Position numbers and translations under genes: made by a program. 64,000 nucleotides of DNA, taken from Planctomycetota bacterium (lineage in GTDB: Bacteria; Planctomycetota; Phycisphaerae; WQYP01). Shown in pieces: positions 35,710 through 44,310 of the stretch (the stretch's first letter is position 1; every line of letters begins with the position of its first letter). Under the pieces are notes generated by a model. The model saw nothing but the letters and a program-made list of their open reading frames with translations, searched no databases and was not told where the DNA came from. Where the stretch lies: assembly GCA_021851715.1 (NCBI GenBank), contig JAJZCR010000011.1, positions 1-64,000 of the forward strand. The letters run 5' to 3'.

Positions 35710-36183
35710 CTACACTGGCATTCCCGTAATTTTACATTCAAATACCAGAGTACCGTTGCAAACACCCTGGCAATCCGCCACAATGCGCCGCCGACTCACA
35801 TCCACCATTTTGGCAATCACGTACAAGGTGCTGGGCGGAATCACAGCACCGCGGAATTTACCATGCTCACACCGGGCAAACCCGATAAAGCCCATCTCCG
35901 GTATCAACACTCGGCCGGCATAAGAGCAGAGTTGCGCGGCCGACTCAATCATCAGAACCCCCGGCAGCAGCGGCCGGCCTGGAATATGGCCGCGGACCCA
36001 GAATTCATCCATCCGCACCTCGCGCACGCCCACAATGGTAATATTTTCCCGGTCTATATGGATAATTCCGGAAAGCTGTTCCATTTCAAAGCGATGCGGG
36101 TTGACCTTGCGAATTTCCTCCAGTGGTACCTCAATGTTGGATAAATCCAAGCGGCTTAAATCGTATAGAAGTGGTGGTGCCAC
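35710..36183 (-). CDS. FabZ-like hot-dog dehydratase
   Basis: A 157-residue single hot-dog domain. DEFWVRGHIPGRPLLPGVLMIESAAQL matches the FabZ active-site helix, here described over positions 67-93, with the catalytic His in GHIPG and Glu in MIESAAQ. It therefore probably dehydrates 3-hydroxyacyl-ACP, or is one of the FabZ paralogues used for unusual lipids in Planctomycetes (which often begin MAPPLLFD as here, VAPPLLYDL). Two GTG codons are candidates: 36189 (GGAG 4 nt upstream) and 36183 (10 nt); the latter matches paralogues. Confidence 0.85.
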   Translation of the reverse strand: MAPPLLYDLSRLDLSNIEVPLEEIRKVNPHRFEMEQLSGIIHIDRENITIVGVREVRMDEFWVRGHIPGRPLLPGVLMIESAAQLCSYAGRVLIPEMGFIGFARCEHGKFRGAVIPPSTLYVIAKMVDVSRRRIVADCQGVCNGTLVFECKITGMPV

Positions 36184-36328
36184 GAACACAATACTCCAGT
36201 TGAACACTCAAAATCACAGGTAACATACGCCAATGCAGCGGTGTTTACAACCGAAGTACCCGGCAGCCGTCCGTACTGTTTCAGCAGTTGATTGGTTGGA
36301 GTTGCAGCGGCATATCAAGCCCGGCGCT

Positions 36329-36505
36329 TCATGGCGCCTGCGTGCGCATTTCCAGTATTTTCTTGCGGATAATTTGGGCCGTGGCTCGAACATCCTGCAT
36401 GGCCTTGCGCACACGAGTGCCGGCCATTTTATTGCCGCCCTGGGCCTTGGCAATATCTTCCGCACAGGCTTCCAGAATTTTTTTTAGATTTTCGTATTCT
36501 TCCAT
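36329..36505 (-). CDS. Small histone H1-like (Hc1-type) protein
   Basis: A 58-residue frame, preceded by TAAGGAG with an ideal 8-nt gap. The sequence MEEYENLKKILEACAED, then KAQGGNKMAGTRVRKAM and IIRKKILEMR, is a charged two-helix hairpin matching the conserved N-terminal domain of chlamydial and planctomycete Hc1 proteins (KAE-x-GNK-x-A-x-x-RVR pattern, from memory). The Lys/Ala-rich DNA-binding tail of chlamydial Hc1 is missing, as in other small planctomycete versions. It may modulate DNA or RNA binding or chromosome compaction. Confidence 0.85.
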   Translation of the reverse strand: MEEYENLKKILEACAEDIAKAQGGNKMAGTRVRKAMQDVRATAQIIRKKILEMRTQAP

Positions 36506-36633
36506 GGTTTAGTCTCCTTACTTAAACCCAACTCCAATTACCGTAAAAACAACCCGACCACAACGGCGTTACCAAAACACTGTGGTTGAATGTATTATCG
36601 GCCCCATGGACTGTTTAGCTTGAGTGTTCACCG

Positions 36634-38142
36634 TCAGTGCGTCAAGCCATACACCAGAATATTGGTTCCCAGCTTCAAGGCGTCCGTTGTGGCGTAAGCC
36701 TTCGCGTAGGGGTTGGGCAGGTCTTCCCAGCCGTTGGAAAGCGAGATTCGGCTGTACACCACGGCCGGCGCACCATCGATGGTGATGCCTTCGAGCACCG
36801 GTGCGTGCAAGCCAGGATCTGCGGACGCCACCACTGGTGAATAGTTCACCTGGCGGATTTGGAATACATCGTTATAAACCGGCGACTTCATGGACAATAT
36901 TTTAAGCTTATGGTGCGGCAGCACCTTTTTAATTTCCGCACGGAACGCTTCATCAAACGCATCCGACCCCATCGCACAATCCACAAATAGCATGCCTCCG
37001 GCATGAAGGTACGCATGCAGGTTTTGCACCTCTTTGGGTGTCCAGGCAAAGTTCCGCAAACCCGTCATGTACAAAATGGGATACTGGCCCACGCTCAGCG
37101 AATCCAGCGAAACCCTGGCTCTCTTGAATTGCACGCTCAGGGTTGTTTTCTGATCGATGAACTTGAGCAGATTCGGCAGACCATGCGGCGTGGGATTCCA
37201 ATCGCCGTTGTTCATCACTTGCGCAATCACCAATTGGTCGCGGGTGGCGATTTTGGACTGCTGATAAATTTTTTGAATTTCAAACGCCCGGCCGTACTGA
37301 TAATTGGCCAGTACGTATGTCAAAATATTGGCTCCCAGCCGCAGGGCATCGCCTTGCGCATAGAGCACTCCGCCCTTGATGGGCCGGGCGGCCGCGTTCC
37401 AGCCCCAGCTCATGTCCACCGGCGAAAAAATGATTCCCGCCCGGCAGCCCATGTACATCACATCCAGGTACGGCGGAATTTCTTTCCATGGACCGGTGCC
37501 CTTGCGCACGGCCATTTGCGAAATGTGATTGAGGCAATGATACATCGGATCATCCAACGGCAGCGGGCCAAAGGGGCGATTCGGAAACAATTGATGTTCC
37601 AGGCGAATCACGCTTTTATTAAATTCCGGCCGGCCGCAACTGGCATTGATTAAAAGGGTACCGCCCGCGGTAATGAAACCTCGCATTTTCGCCAGAATCA
37701 CCGGGCTGAATTTCGGCAGCGGTGTCCATCCCGTCAGATAAAGCACCGGCAATTGCGTCGGACTCCAGCTGAACCGGGATAAATCCACCTGTACGTATCG
37801 ATAGTGCAGGCCCAGTTGCGAGTTGGTCCAGTTCATCAGGGTTTCAATATCGATGGTTTCCGTGGGGTAATTCTCCACACGGTGGCCCACTATCTGATTC
37901 AGATCAATCATGCCGATCAGGGCCGGGGGAGCGGGTTTTCGCTTATGTTCGGAGCGGCGCTGGGGCGTGGCCGGCAAAGGCAGCGGCGCAGTGGCCTCGC
38001 CTCCAGCCATACGTACGTGGTGCGCCCGCGGCGGAACCCAAGCTTTGGGATTGACAAAAGCCGTGGCGGGCAGCGCCAGCGATAACCCAGCCAAACACGC
38101 TGCCGCAGTTACTCCAATATGCTTGCACCATGAACTTCGCAT
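36634..38142 (-). CDS. Exported protein with two tandem DUF4159 domains
   Basis: A 502-residue protein with a signal peptide (AAACLAGLSLALPATAF) and two copies of the same domain. The first (about 100-295) and second (about 315-502) each contain the series RY-x-QVDLSRF / QFKRARVSL, PVLYLTG / PILYMTG, the GG-T/M-L-hydrophobic strand (GGTLLINASCG / GGMLFVDCAMG), DPMYH / SPVYN, and a closing DALRLGANILTYVL / DALKLGTNILVYGL. DUF4159 proteins are frequent in Planctomycetes and often sit with MoxR/vWA operons, but none is visible here. AAGGAG sits 8 nt before the ATG. Confidence 0.9.
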   Translation of the reverse strand: MRSSWCKHIGVTAAACLAGLSLALPATAFVNPKAWVPPRAHHVRMAGGEATAPLPLPATPQRRSEHKRKPAPPALIGMIDLNQIVGHRVENYPTETIDIETLMNWTNSQLGLHYRYVQVDLSRFSWSPTQLPVLYLTGWTPLPKFSPVILAKMRGFITAGGTLLINASCGRPEFNKSVIRLEHQLFPNRPFGPLPLDDPMYHCLNHISQMAVRKGTGPWKEIPPYLDVMYMGCRAGIIFSPVDMSWGWNAAARPIKGGVLYAQGDALRLGANILTYVLANYQYGRAFEIQKIYQQSKIATRDQLVIAQVMNNGDWNPTPHGLPNLLKFIDQKTTLSVQFKRARVSLDSLSVGQYPILYMTGLRNFAWTPKEVQNLHAYLHAGGMLFVDCAMGSDAFDEAFRAEIKKVLPHHKLKILSMKSPVYNDVFQIRQVNYSPVVASADPGLHAPVLEGITIDGAPAVVYSRISLSNGWEDLPNPYAKAYATTDALKLGTNILVYGLTH

Positions 38143-38360
38143 ACGCGCAACTCCTTAAACTAGCCCGGCGATGACGCACTCGCCCCAGGGGTGGGAAAAC
38201 CATAGTCGGCACCACGTTATACATCCTAACAAGTCTTAACGGCCAGCGGAACATGTTTCTTGCAGAAAAAACGCTTCCAACAATTCGCTTTTACGATTCA
38301 TGCACGTCAAATGTTGTTTTGTCGTCCGGTTTATCACCCGTCCGAGTTTGCGTTTCGATA

Positions 38361-40385
38361 TCAATCCGTTTGGTCTGGCGTGCCTATCTTCAGCATTAAC
38401 GCACCATGTGGTGCCACAGTGGCCGCAAACTGACCATGCAGACCCAGGTCCTGACGTCGCCAGAGGTCCCGTACCGGTTGGTGGCCCATAAATATCTTGC
38501 CGGAAGGAATCACCGGCGATATTTCCGCCCAGGTGATGGTGGTGGTCGCCTGTGTAAAGCCGCGATTAAAAACGGCTACCGCCACCGTACCATCCCACAA
38601 TGGCCTGGCCCATACTTCCATTTGGCCCATCCGGGCCACGCGCTGGGCCTGTTGGCCCAGTTCATCCTGATTAACCGCCAGCACTTCCGTGTTGGTCATC
38701 AGATCAGTGGTGAATTTATCCAACTTTTCCAGATCACATCCCAGCAACAGCGGAGCAGCTAACATGCACCACAGCGTGATGTGCGTCACCTGTTCCCACG
38801 GGGTCAGCCTGGTCCAGTGCAGCGGGCCGTCTTCAAAATAGCCGAAACCTACCACCAACATATCCGGATCGTTCCAATGGCCCGGACCGGCGAAAGGAAA
38901 CAGCCGGCGGTCCGCCCCAAACCCGTTGCGGCAAACGGCCGCCCAAGAGTCGTTGATATCGCCGCTGATACGATAACTGTTTCCAAAAACCGGAGGCTTC
39001 CCGCCCCAGGTCCATACATGGCCCATGCCGTACTGGCAGAGGCTAAAGAAAATATCTTGCGGGACTTTATCAAGGGCGGCGAGCATGGTCGCGTAGGGCT
39101 TGATGAGCTCTTCCAGATCAGGATGCGGACCGGAAATGATGCGATAACTGCACCAATCGTATTTGAGGTAATCCACGCCCCAGGCCGCGTACGTGCGGGC
39201 ATCCTGTGGTTCGTGCTGGTAACTGCCGGTGTGGCCGCCGCAAGTGGTTGGCCCCGGCGAGGAATAAAGGCCGAAGCGTAACCCCCGGGAGTGAACATGA
39301 TCGGCTAAGTCTTTCATATCGCCGAAAGCCGCGGTGGTTTTAATTTCCCCGGACGGCGTGCGGCCATTTTGCCATCCGTCGTCGATGTTAATGTACATGA
39401 AACCCTTGGCTGCCAGGCCGGTTTTGACCATGGCATCGGCGGCGGCGCGGGTTTTGGCGGCCGAGTTGCTCATGCCGTAGGCATTCCAGGAATTCCAGCC
39501 CATCGGGGGCGTCAAAGCCAGTTGATGCTCGCCGGCAACAATGCGCAGTGTACGTGTGGCCTGGCCGAGATCATTACGGGCCGTGAGTTTCACCCGGTAT
39601 TGGCCCTTGTCATGCACCGTACCGGTGATAAGTCCGCCCGGAGTCATGGATAACCCATCCGGTAACCCGACCGCTTCCATGGTGATGCGACCGGTACCGG
39701 TGTGCGGTACCTGAAACAGAAAGGGTCGTCCCGGCGTGGTGCCGATGACCCGCGGGCCATGAAATTCCGGTGTCGGAGGATCGCCGCTGGCCAGTTCGGG
39801 TGGCTTGATGGTACTGTCCAGCCGTACCGCCGTCGGCGTGGCCATGGATCCGCTGGCCAGGGTAATCACCGGGTCCGCCCAATCGGCATGGTCAAAGGCA
39901 ATTCCCATCTGGCCGGGGTGTACCAGCAACAACATAGTTTTCGCACCCCTTAAATTCAGCGCTATTTTGTATGGGGCCTGACCGTCGTGCAGCACCGGTG
40001 TGCGGGCGGCCACCTGGCCATCCACCACCACTTCAAATATCACCGCGCCCCGCCCCTGTTGTTGCCGATCCACGCCGACCAAGGCGGTAAAGCGGGCGGC
40101 GGCTTTCTTCAAATCAATTTCCAAGGCACTCGGGGCATGGGTGCCGATACCGTGGGCAAATTTGACCGCGCCGATTTGCAGAGGCGTACCCACGACGCTC
40201 TGATTTTTGTGCGGATGGCCCCAGCCCTGCTGCATCAGCGAGAGATCCATATCTTCCAGGCGCAATTTTCGTTGCGTTGCCCGGACTTGCGGAGCGGCCA
40301 TGGTGATTGAGTCATGCAAGATGGCCACTCCGGCCGCGGCCGTTATCAATTTCAGAAAGCGCCGACGATATAATTTTTCTGCCAT
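38361..40385 (-). CDS. Tat-exported GH27 alpha-galactosidase with NPCBM domain
   Basis: The 674-residue protein starts with a twin-arginine signal (YRRRFLKLITAAAG), then an NPCBM-type carbohydrate-binding domain (about 60-170, GTHAPSALEIDL), an Ig-like putative linker domain (about 200-290), and a GH27 catalytic barrel from LTPPMGWNSWNAYG (about 293). The nucleophile Asp lies in YLKYDWC and the acid/base Asp in HWNDPDMLVVG. It should release terminal alpha-galactose (or alpha-N-acetylgalactosamine) from oligosaccharides or galactomannans. AAAGGG precedes the ATG. No sugar-utilisation operon surrounds it, but a galactokinase-like operon lies 19 kb away. Confidence 0.93.
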   Translation of the reverse strand: MAEKLYRRRFLKLITAAAGVAILHDSITMAAPQVRATQRKLRLEDMDLSLMQQGWGHPHKNQSVVGTPLQIGAVKFAHGIGTHAPSALEIDLKKAAARFTALVGVDRQQQGRGAVIFEVVVDGQVAARTPVLHDGQAPYKIALNLRGAKTMLLLVHPGQMGIAFDHADWADPVITLASGSMATPTAVRLDSTIKPPELASGDPPTPEFHGPRVIGTTPGRPFLFQVPHTGTGRITMEAVGLPDGLSMTPGGLITGTVHDKGQYRVKLTARNDLGQATRTLRIVAGEHQLALTPPMGWNSWNAYGMSNSAAKTRAAADAMVKTGLAAKGFMYINIDDGWQNGRTPSGEIKTTAAFGDMKDLADHVHSRGLRFGLYSSPGPTTCGGHTGSYQHEPQDARTYAAWGVDYLKYDWCSYRIISGPHPDLEELIKPYATMLAALDKVPQDIFFSLCQYGMGHVWTWGGKPPVFGNSYRISGDINDSWAAVCRNGFGADRRLFPFAGPGHWNDPDMLVVGFGYFEDGPLHWTRLTPWEQVTHITLWCMLAAPLLLGCDLEKLDKFTTDLMTNTEVLAVNQDELGQQAQRVARMGQMEVWARPLWDGTVAVAVFNRGFTQATTTITWAEISPVIPSGKIFMGHQPVRDLWRRQDLGLHGQFAATVAPHGALMLKIGTPDQTD

Positions 40386-40413
40386 TCAAAACCCTTTCTG
40401 CAGCAACAGGTCC

Positions 40414-41592
40414 TTACGAATATAATAATTTTTTTTGCGTCCGATCGTGCATGTGCAGCAGTTTCTTGCGCAAAGTGGCGCTCCCCGGTCGATAACGCGG
40501 AAACACCCGGCACAAGGCGGTGAGCAATTCCACTTCTCCCGCAAAATCCCGCACGTCAATCGTTTCCGAGGCTATCATCGGCCCCGCTGATGGAACAGCA
40601 GCCAAGTTCTGGCCCGACGCAGACTCGGCCATGTTGTGATAGTTGCCCAAAGCCAGGCACACCGCCCCGGCCTGGTAACCAAACGCACTGAAAGCCGTGG
40701 TATCGCAGGTGCCCCCATCCATCAGCGCCCGCTGGAACTTAAATTCCGGCATAGCTGCAGCCAGATCGGCGGCAGTGCTGCCGATAAAGCCGCTCAGGTC
40801 CGGATCAAATACGCTCGTGCGGTCCCCCACACGAATCACCGGGCCATGGCCCAAACGGGCTTGGGCAGTTGTGCGGCTGGTTTCCAGACCAATCACCGCA
40901 CAATTTTTGGGTATCCAGCCCCGATGTGCCGCAGCGATAGCACCGGCAAACCCCACCTCCTCCGCACGTGTCAACAGTACCCGAACGCGGGCCGTAATCC
41001 GGCCCTGTATCAATCGGTCCAGCACACACAAACACACCGCCACCCCGGCCAGATCATCACAGGCGCGAGCCGTGAACAGATTATGGTGTGCCGCGGCATC
41101 AGGCAGGTGCCAGGTGCCGATGGTACCGGTGCGGATGCGTGTTCCGTTAGTCCGCAGCACGGCCCGCAACGGCTGCGATTTGGTTGCCGGTGTCACCGCC
41201 ATCACCTGCGCCGGTACACGGGTGAGTTCAGCCTGGGTCGCTTGCGGTGCCGGTGAATTCCACAGCAGCACGGAAGCCCCGGCGAAACATTCCGGTTTAA
41301 CTCCACCGCGAAAAATGGCCCGAACCAGGCCATTTCGCCCCCTCGACGTCACCACAAATGCCGGATGATCCAGGTGGGCCTCCAGCACCAGCAAACGGGA
41401 AATTCCCCGCCCCTTGTGATAATCCAAATGGATATTACCTGCAGGGTCGCAATGCCAGCGTATATGGCGATGGCGGTCATGGCTCTGATACCAGCTGCGC
41501 AAAGCCGCAACCACAAAATGTTCATGATATGGGGCAGTGGGAATATCGCACAACCACCGCAAAGTGGTCAGATCTGAAGTGCCAATGTACAT
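40414..41592 (-). CDS. M42-like metallo-aminopeptidase
   Basis: A 392-residue zinc peptidase of the M42/M20 group. Candidate metal ligands are in VLEAHLDHP (His, Asp), ARACDDLAGVAV (Asp), the catalytic Glu in TRAEEVGFAGA, GLETS and GNYHNMAE (His). The PDZ-like insert common in M42 is between about 90 and 210. Possible activities are leucyl or glutamyl aminopeptidase. The ATG at 41592 has AGGAG 8 nt upstream, and starts MYIGTSDLTTLRWLCDIP; the longer frame is rejected. It follows the DUF2156 gene by 61 nt on the same strand. Confidence 0.85.
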   Translation of the reverse strand: MYIGTSDLTTLRWLCDIPTAPYHEHFVVAALRSWYQSHDRHRHIRWHCDPAGNIHLDYHKGRGISRLLVLEAHLDHPAFVVTSRGRNGLVRAIFRGGVKPECFAGASVLLWNSPAPQATQAELTRVPAQVMAVTPATKSQPLRAVLRTNGTRIRTGTIGTWHLPDAAAHHNLFTARACDDLAGVAVCLCVLDRLIQGRITARVRVLLTRAEEVGFAGAIAAAHRGWIPKNCAVIGLETSRTTAQARLGHGPVIRVGDRTSVFDPDLSGFIGSTAADLAAAMPEFKFQRALMDGGTCDTTAFSAFGYQAGAVCLALGNYHNMAESASGQNLAAVPSAGPMIASETIDVRDFAGEVELLTALCRVFPRYRPGSATLRKKLLHMHDRTQKKLLYS

Positions 41593-41653
41593 GACAGACG
41601 CTCCTTTAGCCGATCCATGATAACCAGTTTGTGGCGGCATCCGCGCATGGCCA

Positions 41654-42706
41654 TCAGTGCATTGAGCTGAAACCGCCAACCCATTGCGGACGAAAAAATG
41701 CCCCCGCCATCGCATAGAGTGCTGCCGGTAAAAAACGTGAGCCGTGCACAATGGCGTACACCGGTTCCCACCGGTTCGGCCTCATGCGGGCACGAAAAGA
41801 TTCCAGCGTTTGAAAGCCGTACCATCGGCCCAGGTGGCGGCGGCTCAGTTGCATCAGGCTGCGCATCCACCATGGGTTGGCGGCCATGGCACCAGCGGCG
41901 TAGCGACTTAAGGCCACGGGTCCCTGGGTCAGGTACCCTGACCCGCGCCGGCGCAATTCCGTCATGCACGCGTCAACCAACATTTCCACCGTGCCATTGG
42001 GGGCCGCTGGATCGCGCACAATCTGTTCCACCAAAAACCCGCTCCGTCGCGGTACCGGCGAAGCCAGCAAAAAGGCGATGAGTTTTTCCCCCGCCCTCCC
42101 ATCGCGCTGCAAGGCTCCCCAAATCAGACGATCCGGATAGCCCGTCTCCAGCGCCGGCGGTTCCACCAGAAAACCCATGGGTGCCAGTGGTTTATGGTGC
42201 AGCCACACACGCAGGCAATTCTGAAATCTGGTATCTGTCGACACTTGCGCGGGCGTAAAAGCCCGAATGTAAACTCCCTTGTTCCCAGCCCGCCTTATTT
42301 GTTGCCGCAGCGATCGGTGGGTTTGCAGCAGGTCCGGCCATTCGTCCGGTACCCATACGGGCTGGGCCCCCAGAGCGATGGTCTTGTGCCCCAGAGGTTT
42401 CAAGCAATCGACCAGCGGCTGCTCCGCAAAAGAGTAGCAGACCCGACAGCGGTCGCGCTTCGCCCCGGCCTGAAATTCCACGGCGACCTGTTGCAGATGG
42501 GCCGCATCGCAAATGGGCGCGCCGGCCGCCACCCACCAGCAACCGCGTTTGACGTAGCCGACAACTGCTTGATGGTCGCTGGAAAACCAGTGGAGCATAC
42601 CGGGGTTGAGTATCTGATAGGCATTGGCATGGTACCCATGCGCCAGCACCAGTTCGCGCACACGATCTTGCCTCGGCCGTTGGCTATTCACATGCATACC
42701 CATCAT
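41654..42706 (-). CDS. DUF2156 (LPG-synthase C-terminal-like) GNAT-fold protein
   Basis: The 350-residue product resembles the soluble C-terminal domain of MprF-type lysyl-phosphatidylglycerol synthases: GHNKTIALGAQP-like KTIALGAQPVW, RQQIRRAGNKGV, FLVEQIVRDP, GTVEMLVDACM and the closing YGFQTLESFRARMRPNRWEPVY. It has no flippase helices. Free DUF2156 proteins transfer aminoacyl groups or act in other acyl/aminoacyl reactions. The ATG at 42706 overlaps the TGA of the upstream sugar kinase as ATGATG, so the two are coupled. Confidence 0.85.
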   Translation of the reverse strand: MMGMHVNSQRPRQDRVRELVLAHGYHANAYQILNPGMLHWFSSDHQAVVGYVKRGCWWVAAGAPICDAAHLQQVAVEFQAGAKRDRCRVCYSFAEQPLVDCLKPLGHKTIALGAQPVWVPDEWPDLLQTHRSLRQQIRRAGNKGVYIRAFTPAQVSTDTRFQNCLRVWLHHKPLAPMGFLVEPPALETGYPDRLIWGALQRDGRAGEKLIAFLLASPVPRRSGFLVEQIVRDPAAPNGTVEMLVDACMTELRRRGSGYLTQGPVALSRYAAGAMAANPWWMRSLMQLSRRHLGRWYGFQTLESFRARMRPNRWEPVYAIVHGSRFLPAALYAMAGAFFRPQWVGGFSSMH

Positions 42707-44208
42707 TTGACCAGCAATGCTCCGGCGCTGCCCGGACCGCCGGCCACATCCACATGCAAGGCGCTCCCGACGGTGGTGCGATACGCATGGATGATCTCCA
42801 GTATGGCTTCGGTGGCGGCGGCGGAACAATTGGTGAGCACTGTGACCGTGCCCCCGCCCCCGCATTCCCCGATGCGCCCGCCGAATATGCCGTGCTCCGG
42901 CCCAAAACTCATCAGTCGATCAATCAGCCAGTCCGCTTGCCAGCAGGAAAGCCCCAGGCGCAGACGATAACTGTGATGCGACGCCAGCAGCAACCGCCCG
43001 GCCCGGCGCAAGGTTAAATCGCGAAACGCCCGGGACCGCCGATGGCCGGGGACCGGTTCCGCCGGCTGTTCCATTTCATGCAAAAAGTGCTCCGCATGTT
43101 CGTGTTCGGAAATCAGATGGTCAATGGCCGTTCGTACCCGGTAGAACTGGCCGGGGTTAATTTCACCTGCACTCGGCGGCAACGGGCCGTAGGAGCGCAC
43201 AAAATCGCGCCCACGCAGGCGCCGCGGCAGCAACGCGCGAAAATACCGGCGGTATAAACTCGGTGACAAATTACCCAGATACCCGTGCAATGGAGCTTCT
43301 TGCCGCCCCAAATCGTTGTAAATCACCTGGATGATCTGCAAGCCCATGGCACCCGCCAGCCGCAGTGAACGCACCGTCTGCCCGCCTTTCAAAGCAGGTA
43401 CCCCGGTATTAAGGGCTAAAATTTTTACGTCCGCCGGCAGCGGAATCTGGCCGATTAAATCGTGCGGCTGGGCATTGTAGCGCAAAATATGTGGCGGTGG
43501 ACCATCCAGGGCACACAGTGTCGTTAACGCATCCACCACGTGGCTGCCCGTGCCGCCAAACATGTTCTGCGCCTGCTGAATGAGTACGGCCTTTTCGACG
43601 GTACTGATGGTCGCAGGCAAGCAGCGACAAATGGCTTGCGTTAAAGCCGTGATCACCGCCGTGGAACTGGCCTGTCCGGCATGCATGGGAATATCCGAGT
43701 GAATGAAGACCGTGGCACCTGCAAATCGACCGGTGCGGCGGTCGCGCAGTGGACTGGCAGTGGCGAGTTGTGGATGACTTAAAACCAACTCGAACAGCGC
43801 CACCAGCGGAGCAGCCCATGGCTGACATCTGGCTGCGTCCGCACTCGGTAAGGAGCGGGGCAACAAATCTAATATTTCCCGCGGCGAGCGCATGGGAGTA
43901 CCCGGCGTCGCGGGAAATTGGTCGGCATTGAGAGTAATCGGGCTTGGCCCGGTAGCCGGAGTAAGGCGCGCAGAATAAATGGCCAGTCTGCCATCAGTGC
44001 GCCATTGCACCGCCACAGACGCCCGCCGCGATAATGCCATCTGCGCCACAACGCCGCCCACTTCCGCTGCCAGCCCGCCCAGCACATCAATGCGTCCGGG
44101 AGAACTGTGCGTAACCAGCGGCGCTTGCGGGACCATTACCTCCGGCCAGGTACGCCGAAAGGTTTGTTCCAGCAGCGGAGAAGAAATAGCAGTGCCTTGA
44201 GCGCTCAT
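42703..44208 (-). CDS. GHMP kinase related to L-arabinokinase
   Basis: A 501-residue GHMP kinase whose landmarks match the kinase half of plant L-arabinokinase rather than galactokinase: SPGRIDVLGGLAAEVGG (PGR-x-DVMGG in arabinokinase), SDIPMHAGQASSTAV, HVVDALTTLCA at the catalytic-Asp position, ALNTGVPALKGGQTVRSLRL, and GYLGNLSPSLYRRYFRALLP (YLCNLSPHRYE in arabinokinase). GGRIGECGGGGTVTVL is the C-terminal loop. The N-terminal glycosyltransferase-like half of the plant enzyme is absent. The substrate may be L-arabinose or galacturonate. No Shine-Dalgarno; TATAGT ends 6 nt before the ATG. Confidence 0.87.
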   Translation of the reverse strand: MSAQGTAISSPLLEQTFRRTWPEVMVPQAPLVTHSSPGRIDVLGGLAAEVGGVVAQMALSRRASVAVQWRTDGRLAIYSARLTPATGPSPITLNADQFPATPGTPMRSPREILDLLPRSLPSADAARCQPWAAPLVALFELVLSHPQLATASPLRDRRTGRFAGATVFIHSDIPMHAGQASSTAVITALTQAICRCLPATISTVEKAVLIQQAQNMFGGTGSHVVDALTTLCALDGPPPHILRYNAQPHDLIGQIPLPADVKILALNTGVPALKGGQTVRSLRLAGAMGLQIIQVIYNDLGRQEAPLHGYLGNLSPSLYRRYFRALLPRRLRGRDFVRSYGPLPPSAGEINPGQFYRVRTAIDHLISEHEHAEHFLHEMEQPAEPVPGHRRSRAFRDLTLRRAGRLLLASHHSYRLRLGLSCWQADWLIDRLMSFGPEHGIFGGRIGECGGGGTVTVLTNCSAAATEAILEIIHAYRTTVGSALHVDVAGGPGSAGALLVK

Positions 44209-44214
44209 ACCTAA

Positions 44215-44220
44215 ACTATA
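44215..44220 (-). promoter_or_regulatory. -10 box (TATAGT) of probable leaderless GHMP-kinase promoter
   Basis: On the minus strand TATAGT is followed by 6 nt (TTAGGT) and the ATG at 44208. The AGG next to the ATG is too close to act as a ribosome site. Confidence 0.5.
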
Positions 44221-44310
44221 GCCGAAACGGGTAGTGCAGGGGAAGACCGACAGTTGGCGGGTACTGGACCGCGGCGTGGGAACCGGCAGAATGGCACCCG
44301 ACGCCAACCC

